Below the pieces are notes generated by a model. It ran no database searches, was not told the DNA's origin, and worked only from the letters and a program-made list of their open reading frames with translations. A DNA stretch of 64,000 bases, from NCBI RefSeq assembly GCF_014692515.1, contig NZ_JACOIK010000006.1:282455-346454 (forward strand), written 5' to 3'. Below are positions 34,094 to 44,272 of this stretch, piece by piece (the first letter of the stretch is position 1; every line of letters starts with the position of its first letter). The stretch comes from Sphingobacterium micropteri (GTDB lineage: Bacteria > Bacteroidota > Bacteroidia > Sphingobacteriales > Sphingobacteriaceae). The translations under genes were made by a program, and so were the position numbers.

Positions 34094-37000
34094 TTGAATA
34101 ATAAACATACATTTTGTACATGGATTCCGAGTAAATTATTGCTGGGATTCGCGTTGTTTTTTGTCGGCTGTTTTGTAGGATATGCCCAAGATGCCACTAA
34201 ACCTTTAGTCTGGAAGGAAGGAAAATTAGTCTACCAGCCAGACTCACTGGGCAACCGCATCCCTGATTTTTCGCATGCAGGCTATGCGGGTGGTAACACA
34301 GCTATTCCCGAGGTACCAGTGAAAATGGTTGTGCCAATACAAGAGGGCGACGCTACGGCACGTATACAAGCTGCGATTGATTATGTGTCGCAATTACCTG
34401 TGGATGAGAAAGGGTTACGTGGAGCGGTGCTGTTGCAATCGGGAGAATACCGTCTATCGGGTTCTTTGAAGCTGCATACTTCCGGTGTCGTGTTGAGAGG
34501 TTCCGGTTTTACAGAAAACGGCACCTTATTGATAGGTGAAGGCACCACCAGAGAAACGTTAATCCGCATAGCAGGGAAGCCTGATGTCGTCCGTGAAAAG
34601 AAACAACAGGTTCGGGATGCTTATGTTCCTGTAAACGCGCGGACGTTCCATGTGGATAATGCAGGCGATTTGCGTACGGGCGACCGCATCATGATTACCC
34701 GTCCGTCAACAGACGCATGGATTAAGACGCTGAAAGCGGAAGAGTTTGGAGGCGGGATGTCGTTCTTGGGTTGGAAACCAGGGTACTGGAATACGACTTG
34801 GGATCGGACAGTCGTTCGCATCGAAGGAGACTTAGTTGAGGTAGATGTTCCCCTTACGATCGCTTTAGACGAACGTTATGGTGGTGCTATGGTGGAGAAA
34901 TATACTTGGAACGGCCGGATTGAGCAGGTCGGTATTGAAAATATACTGCTGGAGTCGACTTTTAACACGTCGAATCCAAAAGACGAAGACCATCGATGGA
35001 TGGCTATTACGGTTGAAAATGCGACGAATGTATGGGTTAGACGCATGCAGTTCCGCTACTTTGCTGGATCAGCCGTGTACGCAAAAGAAACTTCGAGTAA
35101 GCTGACCGTCGAAGATTGTATATCGAGAGATCCCGTTTCAGAAATCGGCGGACAGCGAAGATATACCTTCTATACCCGAGGCCAACAGACGTTGTTCCAG
35201 CGACTGTATTCGGAAAAAGGTTACCATGATTTTGCCGTAGGTTTTGTAGCTGCCGGTCCGAATGCTTTTGTACAATGTCAGGCGGTAGAACCGTACAGTT
35301 TTAGTGGTGCGATAGATAGCTGGGCTTCTGGCGTATTATTTGATATTGTGGATATCGATGCACAAGCGCTGCGTTATGGCAACCGCGGACAGGATGGAAA
35401 AGGTGCCGGTTGGACAGCAGCGAATAGTGTGTTTTGGCAATCTACGGCAGCACTGATTGAAAGTGTGCAGCCGCCAACTGCACAGAACTGGGGATTCGGT
35501 CTCTGGGCGCAGTTTCAGGGGGACGCCTATTGGGCGGAATCAAATAGCCATATTAACCCGCGGAGCTTGTATTATGCGCAACTGCAAGAGCGAGTAGGAG
35601 AGTCCGCTAAAGAAAGGACGGTGCTGTTGCCCGTGACCACCGAAGCTTCCAGCAGTCCATCAATTGAAGTTGCCATGGAGTTAACGGAAATTGCCCGGGA
35701 ACCGGCGGCGCTGTTAACGGATCTAATCGCCGGAGCAAACGATCGTGAATCTTTAAATGTCTCTACAGCAGGCGTAAAGATCTTAACAAACAAAGACGTG
35801 CCAAAAGAGAAGGCCGTCGTGAAAACAGCCGATATGACAATCAGGAATGGCTGGTTGGTACGTGGTGACGAGGTGCTCGTGGGGCTTAAACACGATATTC
35901 AATGGTGGAATGGCAACATCCGTCCACGTGGACTAGAAGCTGCCAAACCGCATATTACCCGCTATGTTCCCGGAGAGACCGGAACCGGTCTGACGGATGA
36001 TCTCCAAGAAGTGGTAGATAGCATGTTGGTGAACCATGTCTTGAGTATAGATCATAACTATGGTTTATGGTATGATCGCCGTCGGGACGACCATCAGCGG
36101 ATACGCCGGATGGATGGCGAAGTATGGCCGCCGTTCTATGAATTGCCTTTTGCCCGAAGTGGGCAGGGACTGGCGTATGATGGTTTGTCGAAATATGATT
36201 TAACAAAATACAATCCTTTCTATTGGAGTCGCCTTAAACAATTCGCAGATTTGGCAGAGCAAAATGGACTGGTACTGCTGCACCAGAACTACTTTCAGCA
36301 CAATATTTTGGAGGCAGGGGCGCATTACACGGATTCCCCTTGGCGGACGGCGAATAATATCAATAACGTAGGTTTCCCGGAACCGGTACCGTATGCAGGT
36401 GATAAGCGGATTTTTATGGCGGAACAATTTTATGATGTTACGCATCCCGTACGGCGCGAACTTCATCGAGCCTATATTCGCCAATGTTTAGAGAACTTCA
36501 AAGACAATACGGGCGTTATTCAGTTGATCAGCGCCGAATATACGGGTCCGTTGCATTTTGTAGAGTTTTGGCTCGATGTGGTCAAGGAATGGAAAGCGGA
36601 AACAGGCTATGATCCGGTTATTGCACTCTCTACAACGAAGGATGTGCAGGATGCGATCCTTGCCGACCCGATACGTTCGAAAGAGGTACAAGTCATTGAT
36701 ATCCGTTACTGGTATTATCGGAAAGATGGAACGGCTTATGCCCCGGAAGGAGGCAAGAATTTGGCGCCGCGTCAACATGCACGGAAAATGAAGGGTGGTG
36801 GTACCTCGGACGAACAAATTTATCAGGCGGTCTCCGAATACCGAAATAAATTTCCGGATAAAGCCGTGACTTATCACAGTGCGAGTTATCCCGAATATGC
36901 TTGGACTGTGTTTATGGCGGGAGGTTCCATGGCAAACGTTCCTCGGATAGCGCACCCCGAATTTTACAAAGAAGCTTCTGCTATGCAAGCAAAAGTTCAG

Positions 37001-37225
37001 CAAGGCGTATGGACATTGCAGGGAAATGGTGCGGCTATCTTTTATAACCCAGATAAAAAGCCATTGCAAGTGGATTTGACGAAATGGAAGGGAACTTATA
37101 ATGTGTACCATATCCATCCGAAAACCGGTGCTATCCTGGCTACAGAGAAAATCAGGACAAAGCAGGACGTAACAATCAAGAATTTTAAAAATGCCCCAGA
37201 GATTATCTGGATAACCAAGAAATAA
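34094..37225 (+). CDS. large secreted pectate-lyase-like protein with DUF6298-type C-terminus
   Basis: 1043 residues with a TTG start (no in-frame ATG gives a signal peptide); signal to about 31 (VGYAQ). Residues 80-480 look like a parallel beta-helix of the pectate-lyase-3 type (GDATARIQAAIDYVSQLP, RGAVLLQSGEYRLSGSLKLHTSGVVLRG, VENATNVWVRRMQFRYF). From about 590 to the end is a TIM-barrel-like domain I associate with DUF6298 (LKHDIQWWNGNIRP, SIDHNYGLWYDRRRDDHQR, LLHQNYFQHNILEAGAHY, VIQLISAEYTGPLHFVEFW). The two halves suggest a dual-function pectin enzyme; activity unknown. First gene of the cluster; the GH140 gene begins 1 bp after its stop. Confidence 0.75.
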   Translation: MNNKHTFCTWIPSKLLLGFALFFVGCFVGYAQDATKPLVWKEGKLVYQPDSLGNRIPDFSHAGYAGGNTAIPEVPVKMVVPIQEGDATARIQAAIDYVSQLPVDEKGLRGAVLLQSGEYRLSGSLKLHTSGVVLRGSGFTENGTLLIGEGTTRETLIRIAGKPDVVREKKQQVRDAYVPVNARTFHVDNAGDLRTGDRIMITRPSTDAWIKTLKAEEFGGGMSFLGWKPGYWNTTWDRTVVRIEGDLVEVDVPLTIALDERYGGAMVEKYTWNGRIEQVGIENILLESTFNTSNPKDEDHRWMAITVENATNVWVRRMQFRYFAGSAVYAKETSSKLTVEDCISRDPVSEIGGQRRYTFYTRGQQTLFQRLYSEKGYHDFAVGFVAAGPNAFVQCQAVEPYSFSGAIDSWASGVLFDIVDIDAQALRYGNRGQDGKGAGWTAANSVFWQSTAALIESVQPPTAQNWGFGLWAQFQGDAYWAESNSHINPRSLYYAQLQERVGESAKERTVLLPVTTEASSSPSIEVAMELTEIAREPAALLTDLIAGANDRESLNVSTAGVKILTNKDVPKEKAVVKTADMTIRNGWLVRGDEVLVGLKHDIQWWNGNIRPRGLEAAKPHITRYVPGETGTGLTDDLQEVVDSMLVNHVLSIDHNYGLWYDRRRDDHQRIRRMDGEVWPPFYELPFARSGQGLAYDGLSKYDLTKYNPFYWSRLKQFADLAEQNGLVLLHQNYFQHNILEAGAHYTDSPWRTANNINNVGFPEPVPYAGDKRIFMAEQFYDVTHPVRRELHRAYIRQCLENFKDNTGVIQLISAEYTGPLHFVEFWLDVVKEWKAETGYDPVIALSTTKDVQDAILADPIRSKEVQVIDIRYWYYRKDGTAYAPEGGKNLAPRQHARKMKGGGTSDEQIYQAVSEYRNKFPDKAVTYHSASYPEYAWTVFMAGGSMANVPRIAHPEFYKEASAMQAKVQQGVWTLQGNGAAIFYNPDKKPLQVDLTKWKGTYNVYHIHPKTGAILATEKIRTKQDVTIKNFKNAPEIIWITKK

Positions 37226-37226
37226 T

Positions 37227-38645
37227 ATGAACGTTATTCGTAAGAACCTATTACCATTTGTGTTTGCAGGAGCCTTATTTTCTTCCTGTACTTCGACTTC
37301 TGATCAAGAAGCATCGTCAACCGGAATGTCTGCGTTGAAAGTATCGGAAAACGGAAGGTATTTATCCACCGATGATGGGGAACCCTTCTTTTGGCTTGGC
37401 GATACGGGTTGGCTGTTATTTAACAAATTGAACAGGGATGAGGCGGAACAGTATTTGGAAGATAGAAAGCAAAAAGGATTCAATGTGGTGCAGGCGATGG
37501 TTTTGCATACCGTACCGTCGGTTAATGTGTACGGCGACTCGTCTATGGTGAATAAAGATATTTCGCGTCCGCTAGTGACAGAGGGTAATAATCCTGAAAT
37601 AGCGGAAGAGTACGATTATTGGGATCATATTGATTATATTATTGACCGAGCAGCGGAAAAAGGGATTTATATGGCTCTGGTGCCTGTATGGGGATCGCCG
37701 GTAAAGGATGGTAAAGTTTCGGTCGAACAAACGAAGAAATATGCGACTTTCTTAGCAGAACGTTGGAAAGATAGGCCGAATATTATTTGGTTGAACGGTG
37801 GAGATATTCCAGGATCCGACTCTACCGCTGTTTGGCTGGAGATGGGAAAAACTATTAAGGCCATCGATTCAAACCATTTGATGACCTATCACCCACGGGG
37901 TAGAACGGCCTCTTCGGATTGGTTCCACAATGAACCTTGGTTGGATTTTAATATGGTGCAATCTGGGCACAGACGTTACGACCAGGATACTTCCAGCAAT
38001 GAAAAGAAACATTATGGCGAGGACAACTGGAAGTTTATGGAGGTGGACTGGGCGCTGAACCCCGTGAAACCTACGATTGACGGAGAGCCTTCCTACGAGG
38101 GTATCCCACAGGGGCTGCATGATACAAAGGAACCCGTTTGGCAAGACCATGATGTACGCCGTTACGGTTATTGGTCCGTGTTTGCCGGTGCTTTCGGGTA
38201 TACCTATGGACAAAACTCGGTGATGCAAATGCACGCCGCAACAGACACCACCACAGCGTACGGATCAACCACGCTATGGACAGAGGCCATGGATGCACCG
38301 GGGGCCGGACAAATGCAATTCCTGAAGAAACTTATGTTGTCTAGAGATGGTTATTTTGATCGTGTCCCCGATCAGAGTCTCTTGGCCGAAAATGGTGAAA
38401 AATATAACCGCTTATTGGCTACACGAACAGACCATTATGCATTTATCTATAATTATAATGGTAGAGAAATGAAAATCAACATGGGGAAAATCAATGGTGA
38501 TAAAGTGAAGGCTTCTTGGTTCGACCCCCGTACGGGCGAATCAATCGTGATAGGAGAAGTAGAAAATACAGGTGTACAGACTTTTAAGCCAGAAGGAGGA
38601 GAGAAAGATGGAAATGATTGGGTGTTGGTTTTAGATAGTTTATAG
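37227..38645 (+). CDS. GH140-type apiosidase (DUF4038), lipoprotein
   Basis: 472 residues. Lipobox GALFSSC (Cys about 21), so anchored to a membrane. The (beta/alpha)8 barrel starts FFWLGDTGWLLFNKLNRDEAEQYLEDRKQKGFNVVQAM; candidate catalytic acids are Asp193 (WLNGGDIPGSD) and Glu287 (PTIDGEPSYEG), the two motifs typical of the family. A C-terminal beta-sandwich follows (about 385-472). GH140 removes side chains of RG-II by cutting the apiose-galacturonic acid bond (known for the family). Its presence is the best single indication that this cluster handles RG-II. Tight spacing to both neighbours. Confidence 0.87.
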   Translation: MNVIRKNLLPFVFAGALFSSCTSTSDQEASSTGMSALKVSENGRYLSTDDGEPFFWLGDTGWLLFNKLNRDEAEQYLEDRKQKGFNVVQAMVLHTVPSVNVYGDSSMVNKDISRPLVTEGNNPEIAEEYDYWDHIDYIIDRAAEKGIYMALVPVWGSPVKDGKVSVEQTKKYATFLAERWKDRPNIIWLNGGDIPGSDSTAVWLEMGKTIKAIDSNHLMTYHPRGRTASSDWFHNEPWLDFNMVQSGHRRYDQDTSSNEKKHYGEDNWKFMEVDWALNPVKPTIDGEPSYEGIPQGLHDTKEPVWQDHDVRRYGYWSVFAGAFGYTYGQNSVMQMHAATDTTTAYGSTTLWTEAMDAPGAGQMQFLKKLMLSRDGYFDRVPDQSLLAENGEKYNRLLATRTDHYAFIYNYNGREMKINMGKINGDKVKASWFDPRTGESIVIGEVENTGVQTFKPEGGEKDGNDWVLVLDSL

Positions 38646-38649
38646 GAGC

Positions 38650-39570
38650 ATGAAAGGTAAAATAAAGGCTTTAGTTGTTGTGTTAATAGCATCCCTTTTG
38701 GCATCTTGCCAGAGGGATGTCTATATGTACACTTCTTTTCGTGAACCCGCCGATGGCGGATTACAGTATTTGTACAGTGAAGATGGCTATTCCTGGACGG
38801 CGATTGATGGGATTTTCCTGAAGCCCGAACTAGGCGAACAAAAGATCATGCGGGATCCTTCGATGGTACGTGGTAAAGATGGGGTGTATCATTTGGTATG
38901 GACCATCGGTTGGCAAGGTAATGAAGGCATTGGGTATGCTTCTTCGAAAGATCTGATCCATTGGGAAAACAAAAAGATTGTACCCGTTATGGCGCATGAG
39001 GAGACAACGGTCAATATATGGGCCCCGGAGTTGTTCTATGATGAGGATGAAGATCGCTTTATTATTATATGGGCATCGACTATCCCTGAGCGCTTCCCGA
39101 AAGGGGAAGAGGAAGAACGAAACAACCATCGGATGTATTACACGACTACGAAGGATTTTGAAACGTTTACGGAGACGAAGTTATTCGCAGACCCAGGATT
39201 CAGCATTATCGATGCGGTCATTGTAAAGAAAGATAAGAACGATTATGTATTAGTCTTAAAAGACAATACGCGTCCGAACCGAAACTTGAAAGTTGCTTTT
39301 GCGGATAATCCATTGGGGCCGTATGAGCAGGTGTCTGAGCCCTATACAGGCTTTAAAACAGAGGGACCCTCGGTGGTTAAACTTGACGATGAATGGCTCA
39401 TTTATTTTGATTCTTACGGCACTATGAGCTACGAAGCCGTGTCAACCACAGATTTTAAGACGTTTAAGAACGCCAATCATAAGATTTCGGTGCCGAAAGG
39501 ACATAAACACGGAACGATTTTCAAAGCATCCAAAAAAGATTTGGAAGGATTGTTAAAGGAGCAAAAATAA
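38650..39570 (+). CDS. GH43-type glycosidase, lipoprotein
   Basis: 306 residues with a lipobox (IASLLASC, Cys20). A five-bladed beta-propeller of the GH43/GH62 clan: first-blade Asp69 (KIMRDPSMVRG), a central Asp (SIIDAVIVK) and the acid Glu (KTEGPSVVKLDDEWLIYFDSYG). Family members act on arabinose- or galactose-containing side chains; the substrate here is unknown, though an RG-II or RG-I side chain is likely. The gene begins 4 bp after the GH140 stop. Confidence 0.85.
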   Translation: MKGKIKALVVVLIASLLASCQRDVYMYTSFREPADGGLQYLYSEDGYSWTAIDGIFLKPELGEQKIMRDPSMVRGKDGVYHLVWTIGWQGNEGIGYASSKDLIHWENKKIVPVMAHEETTVNIWAPELFYDEDEDRFIIIWASTIPERFPKGEEEERNNHRMYYTTTKDFETFTETKLFADPGFSIIDAVIVKKDKNDYVLVLKDNTRPNRNLKVAFADNPLGPYEQVSEPYTGFKTEGPSVVKLDDEWLIYFDSYGTMSYEAVSTTDFKTFKNANHKISVPKGHKHGTIFKASKKDLEGLLKEQK

Positions 39571-39638
39571 TAGTTGTTTTGCTGTCACTTTGGTAAGCGG
39601 CAGTGTGACGAGAGGAGCAAAAAAAGAAAAGTAAAAAG

Positions 39639-41462
39639 ATGAGATCAACAATATTAGGTATAGCCTTGTTATGTACCGCGCACTATGTGACAGCACAAGA
39701 CACGATGACCTACGTGGGAAAAACTCTGTCCAACGTAGATTATCATCACGGACAGTTGAAGCCTGCTGTGGGAACCCATAACATACAAACGTTTCGGGCA
39801 AACAGAGCCTATCCTGAGCGTGCAGGGGGATTAAACTTTACCTATAATCATCAACCTTTTCTAGCGTATTGGAACAATACGTATTACCTACAATTTTTGA
39901 GCAATCCGATAGGCGAACACGTGGCGGAGGGTAAAACCTCTCTTCAGACATCCAAAGATGGTTATACTTGGTCAGATCCGATAGAGCTGTTTCCGCCTTA
40001 TCTGGTACCGGAAGGGTTTACAAAACCAGAACGTACGGACAAAGCTGGGAAAGACCTGTACGCGATTATGCACCAACGTATGGGTTTCTATACCGCGTCT
40101 AACGGTAAGTTGCTGACCATCGGTTACTATGGTGTAGCGCTCGATGCAAAAGATGATCCCAACGATGGTAACGGTATTGGGCGTGTCGTCCGGGAAATAA
40201 AAAAAGATGGCTCTTTCGGTCCGATTTATTTTATCCGCTTTAATGCGTCATTTGACCAGAAGTTAGCGGAATTTCCATTTTATACCAAAAGTAAAGACAA
40301 GGCATTTGTGGCAGCCTGTAAGGAGTTGATAGATAAACCACTGCAAATGCAACAATGGGTCGAAGAAGCTGATCGTGACGATCCATTAGTGCCTTTCAAA
40401 CGTCCGTTAAAAGCATTTGCTTATTATACACTCGATAATGGCGATGTGGTCGGTATGTGGAAACACGCCCTAACATCGGTCAGTAAAGATAAAGGCAAAA
40501 CATGGGTGTACGATCCACTACGCGCACCGGGTTTTGTGAACAGTAACGCGAAAATATGGGGTCAACGTACAGCTGACAACCGTTTTGCCACTGTTTACAA
40601 CCCGTCGGAGTTTCGTTGGCCTTTAGCGCTATCGACAAGTAATGATGGCCTAACTTATACAGATCTACTGTTAATCAATGGCGAGATTACGACCATGCGC
40701 TATGGGGGTAACTATAAATCGTACGGACCCCAATATCCAAGAGGGATACAGCAGGGTAATGGTGTACCGCCGGACAATAATATGTGGGTGACATACAGTA
40801 TGAATAAGGAAGATATGTGGATCTCGAAGGTGCCTGTTCCAGTTACGGCGACTGTGACGGGTAATGTAAACGATGACTTCTCCCAAAATGCCGTAGAAAT
40901 ATTCAATCAATGGAATATATACAGCCCGTTATGGGCGCCGGTTCAGCTGGAAAATAATACCTTGGTACTAAAAGATAAGGATCCTTTTGATTATGCAAAG
41001 GCTGACCGGGTGATTGCATCTTCAAAGAAAGCAAAAATAGCCTTTACCGTTACGCCGAAACAGACGGATCACGGTAAGCTAGAGATTGAGTTGGTCAATG
41101 ATTTGGGACAGGCAGCTGCCCGTATGGTGTTTGATGCGGAAGGACATATTTTGAATAAAGCGGGATACCGTATGGCATCCGTACAATCTTACGAAGCTGG
41201 AAAAGCCTATCATATTGTGCTAACTGTAGATGTACATACGCGCTCCTATCAGATCAACATCAACGGAACAGATAAAGGAACACGTTTGTTTTTCCAGCCA
41301 GTCAGTGAGATCAGCCGGGTGACATTCCGCACCGGAGAGGTACGTCGGTACCCGAACGCGGATACCCCAACAGATCAGGATTTTGATGTGAAGAACGCGG
41401 ATGAGATGGACGAGGAAGCAGCATACGCTATTTCATCGTTCCAGGCAGAGAAATTGAATTAA
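39639..41462 (+). CDS. secreted Asp-box beta-propeller protein, possible glycosidase
   Basis: 607 residues with a signal peptide (MRSTILGIALLCTAHYVTAQ). Residues 25-405 look like a beta-propeller with Asp-box-like turns (TSKDGYTWSD, VSKDKGKTWVYD, TSNDGLTYTD); residues 410-570 like a concanavalin/LamG sandwich (FDYAKADRVIASSKKAKIAFTV). Length and order invite comparison with the RG-II Dha hydrolase family GH143, but I cannot confirm that from motifs. It overlaps the next gene by one base (TAATG). Alternatives: a sialidase-like enzyme of another family, or a lyase with a propeller fold. Confidence 0.65.
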   Translation: MRSTILGIALLCTAHYVTAQDTMTYVGKTLSNVDYHHGQLKPAVGTHNIQTFRANRAYPERAGGLNFTYNHQPFLAYWNNTYYLQFLSNPIGEHVAEGKTSLQTSKDGYTWSDPIELFPPYLVPEGFTKPERTDKAGKDLYAIMHQRMGFYTASNGKLLTIGYYGVALDAKDDPNDGNGIGRVVREIKKDGSFGPIYFIRFNASFDQKLAEFPFYTKSKDKAFVAACKELIDKPLQMQQWVEEADRDDPLVPFKRPLKAFAYYTLDNGDVVGMWKHALTSVSKDKGKTWVYDPLRAPGFVNSNAKIWGQRTADNRFATVYNPSEFRWPLALSTSNDGLTYTDLLLINGEITTMRYGGNYKSYGPQYPRGIQQGNGVPPDNNMWVTYSMNKEDMWISKVPVPVTATVTGNVNDDFSQNAVEIFNQWNIYSPLWAPVQLENNTLVLKDKDPFDYAKADRVIASSKKAKIAFTVTPKQTDHGKLEIELVNDLGQAAARMVFDAEGHILNKAGYRMASVQSYEAGKAYHIVLTVDVHTRSYQININGTDKGTRLFFQPVSEISRVTFRTGEVRRYPNADTPTDQDFDVKNADEMDEEAAYAISSFQAEKLN

Positions 41463-44260
41463 TGATTAACCAAAAATTTGACATGAAGCGTAGTTATAGA
41501 TGCGTATGGATGATGTGCTTGTGGTTTGTAGGATTCTCGTTTACGTATGCCCAAACCACAGAAATAAAATATTTATCTGGAAAAGGTAAGGACGACGGCG
41601 TGCTGTGGGATTTCTTCGTAACCGAAGGTATGAATTCGGGGAAATGGTCCAAAATACCGGTTCCTTCTAATTGGGAATTGCACGGGTTTGGTAAATATAA
41701 CTACGGATTTAATAAAGAAGAAAATAAGGGTAAAGAAAAAGGTCTGTATAAATATACGTTTACGGTAGACAAGGCCTGGAAAGGACAGATGGTAAACCTG
41801 GTGTTTGAAGGAGTCATGACCGATGCCGAGGTGAAAGTAAACGGAAAGTCTGCCGGAGAAATCCATCAAGGTTCTTTTTATGTTTTTAAATACGACATTT
41901 CGAAGTTGCTCAATTATAAGGGCGACAATCTATTGGAAGTCTCGGTAGCTAAGCATTCGGTCAATAAATCGGTGAATGCGGCGGAACGGGAAGCCGACTA
42001 CTGGATATTTGGTGGTATCTTTCGCCCCGTTTATCTGGAAGCCTTGCCACAAAGTCATATTCACCGTGTATCGATTGATGCTAAAGCAGACGGTCATTTT
42101 CGTAGCATCGTGCAGAAAAGAGGCGGAGCGGATGAAATTCAGGTGCAGATCAAGGATGCTAACGGGCAACCATATGGTGATGTTCTTTCGGCCCGTTTTC
42201 AGGACGACCAGACCGAGGTGAAGGGACAGTTTTCTAATCCGGCGTTATGGTCATCGGAATTTCCGCATCTATATCAAGCGCAGATCACACTGCTAAAGAA
42301 CGGGAAAAAGGTACACGAAAAAACACAGAAATTTGGCTTTCGAACGGTGGAGGTTAAAGAGCGTGACGGTGTTTACATCAATGGTGTAAAAATAAAATTC
42401 AAGGGCGTTAATAGGCATTCTTTTCATCCCGAATCCGGACGTACGACGAGCAAGGAGATCAGTATTCACGATGTGAAACTGATAAAAGAGATGAATATGA
42501 ACGCTGTTCGGATGGCGCATTACCCACCGGATAACCATTTTCTGGAAGTATGCGATTCACTGGGCTTGTACGTGATGAATGAGCTTGGCGGCTGGCATGG
42601 CTACTATGATACCCCGACGGGTACAAAGCTCCTGAAGGAAATGATGGTGGTATCGGAAAACCACCCTTCGATTATTTTCTGGGCAAACGGAAATGAAGGG
42701 GGACATAATCCCGAGCTCGACAGTATATTTTTTGCTTACGATATCCAAAAACGCCCATTGATCTATCCTTGGGCGGTGTATGGTGGTTTCGAAACAACGC
42801 ACTACCGGGAATATAATTATGGCATCGGTACGTATGACCACGGCCATAATATTGTGATGCCGACGGAATTCTTGCATGGTATGTGGGATGGCGGGCATGG
42901 TGCTGGTATTGAAGATTACTGGACAGCGATGTGGGCTAATCCGCTGTCGGCAGGTGGATTCCTTTGGGATTTTCAAGATCAAGGATTGGTGCGTACGGAC
43001 AAGGACAATATCATAGATACCGACGGAAACCATGGTGCGGATGGTATTGTGGGGCCTTATTATGAAAAGGAAGGGAGCTTCTATACCATTAAAGAGGTAT
43101 GGAGCCCGATATTCTTCGAAAGAAGGGAAATGACGGCGGGCTTTGATGGTGCGTTTAATATCGAAAATCGATATTCGTTTACCAATACAGATCAGTGTTC
43201 GTTCAGTTATGAACTTAAAAAATTGGGAGCGTATGGGGAGAATAAAGGAAGCCATACTGGAACAATTGCTGCACCTCGTATAGCGCCTTATCACCGTGGT
43301 GTTTTGAAAGTAGATTTTCCAGCGGACTGGCAAGACTATGATGTCTTATATATCACGGCTAAAGATGTCAACGACCTGGAGATTTTTACGTGGAGCTTCC
43401 CGATAAGCCGTCCGAATCAAATTGCAGAAAATCTGAAGGAGACAACAGGCACTGCCGTCCAAGTCAACGAAACGGTTTCGCAGTATGTCGTTACGGCAAA
43501 CGGCATTACCGTGCGTATTAATAGAGAAAGCGGATTATTGGAAGAGGTAAAAAATGCAAAAGGTATTATTCCGTTTCATAATGGTCCTACCGTACAGGAA
43601 GCGGTGACAAATTTCAAGAACTTCACGCTTAAGCAGGAAGACGACAAAGTGGTGATCGCTTCTACATTTGACAGAAAAGAAAGCTATAATACGCTGACCT
43701 GGGAGATATACCCTTCCGGGCAAGTAAAGATGCATGTGCAATATTTCCCCGAAGCGTACTTTACGAAGTATGTGGGTGTCAATTTTTCCTTCCCGGAAGA
43801 GAAGATAAAAGGAGTAGAGTATATGGGAAGGGGACCATACCGCGTATGGAAGAACCGCATGAAAGGAAATCAGTTTGGCGTGTGGAAGAAAGATTATAAC
43901 GATGCCGCAACGGGTGAAATACCGTTTGAGTATCCCGAATTTAAAGGATACCATAGCAATATGTACTGGACGAAGTTCATCACCGACGAACAGTCTTTCT
44001 TGGTGTTTACCGATCGGGAAGATGTATTTCTGCGTCTGTTTACACCGAAAGAACAAAAGGATACTGACTGGAAAAACATGGAGCCGACCTTTCCAAATGG
44101 AGATATCTCTTTTATGAATGGTATTTCGGCTATCGGTACGAAAACCCAAAAGCCGGAAACAACCGGGCCAATGGGGATGAAACACGTGTACTATGACTTT
44201 GAGAAGGAGCCTATCCGTGCCTTGCATATGGTGCTGTATTTTGATTTTTCAGGGCAGTAG
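41462..44260 (+). CDS. GH2 family glycosidase (beta-galactosidase-like)
   Basis: 932 residues; signal peptide from MKRSYRCVWMM (start possibly 41483). Domains in GH2 order: sugar-binding jelly roll (65-200: PSNWELHGFGKYNYGF, LVFEGVMTDAEVKVNGKSAG), immunoglobulin-like (205-300), TIM barrel (300-580) with acid/base Glu412 (WANGNEGGH) and nucleophile Glu469 (MPTEFLHGMWD), then the late beta-galactosidase small-chain domains (about 690-930). Beta-galactosidase is typical, but GH2 enzymes of RG-II loci include other activities, so the linkage is open. Exported; encoded between a propeller protein and GH78. Confidence 0.9.
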   Translation: MINQKFDMKRSYRCVWMMCLWFVGFSFTYAQTTEIKYLSGKGKDDGVLWDFFVTEGMNSGKWSKIPVPSNWELHGFGKYNYGFNKEENKGKEKGLYKYTFTVDKAWKGQMVNLVFEGVMTDAEVKVNGKSAGEIHQGSFYVFKYDISKLLNYKGDNLLEVSVAKHSVNKSVNAAEREADYWIFGGIFRPVYLEALPQSHIHRVSIDAKADGHFRSIVQKRGGADEIQVQIKDANGQPYGDVLSARFQDDQTEVKGQFSNPALWSSEFPHLYQAQITLLKNGKKVHEKTQKFGFRTVEVKERDGVYINGVKIKFKGVNRHSFHPESGRTTSKEISIHDVKLIKEMNMNAVRMAHYPPDNHFLEVCDSLGLYVMNELGGWHGYYDTPTGTKLLKEMMVVSENHPSIIFWANGNEGGHNPELDSIFFAYDIQKRPLIYPWAVYGGFETTHYREYNYGIGTYDHGHNIVMPTEFLHGMWDGGHGAGIEDYWTAMWANPLSAGGFLWDFQDQGLVRTDKDNIIDTDGNHGADGIVGPYYEKEGSFYTIKEVWSPIFFERREMTAGFDGAFNIENRYSFTNTDQCSFSYELKKLGAYGENKGSHTGTIAAPRIAPYHRGVLKVDFPADWQDYDVLYITAKDVNDLEIFTWSFPISRPNQIAENLKETTGTAVQVNETVSQYVVTANGITVRINRESGLLEEVKNAKGIIPFHNGPTVQEAVTNFKNFTLKQEDDKVVIASTFDRKESYNTLTWEIYPSGQVKMHVQYFPEAYFTKYVGVNFSFPEEKIKGVEYMGRGPYRVWKNRMKGNQFGVWKKDYNDAATGEIPFEYPEFKGYHSNMYWTKFITDEQSFLVFTDREDVFLRLFTPKEQKDTDWKNMEPTFPNGDISFMNGISAIGTKTQKPETTGPMGMKHVYYDFEKEPIRALHMVLYFDFSGQ

Positions 44261-44272
44261 CCGTAAAAGATA

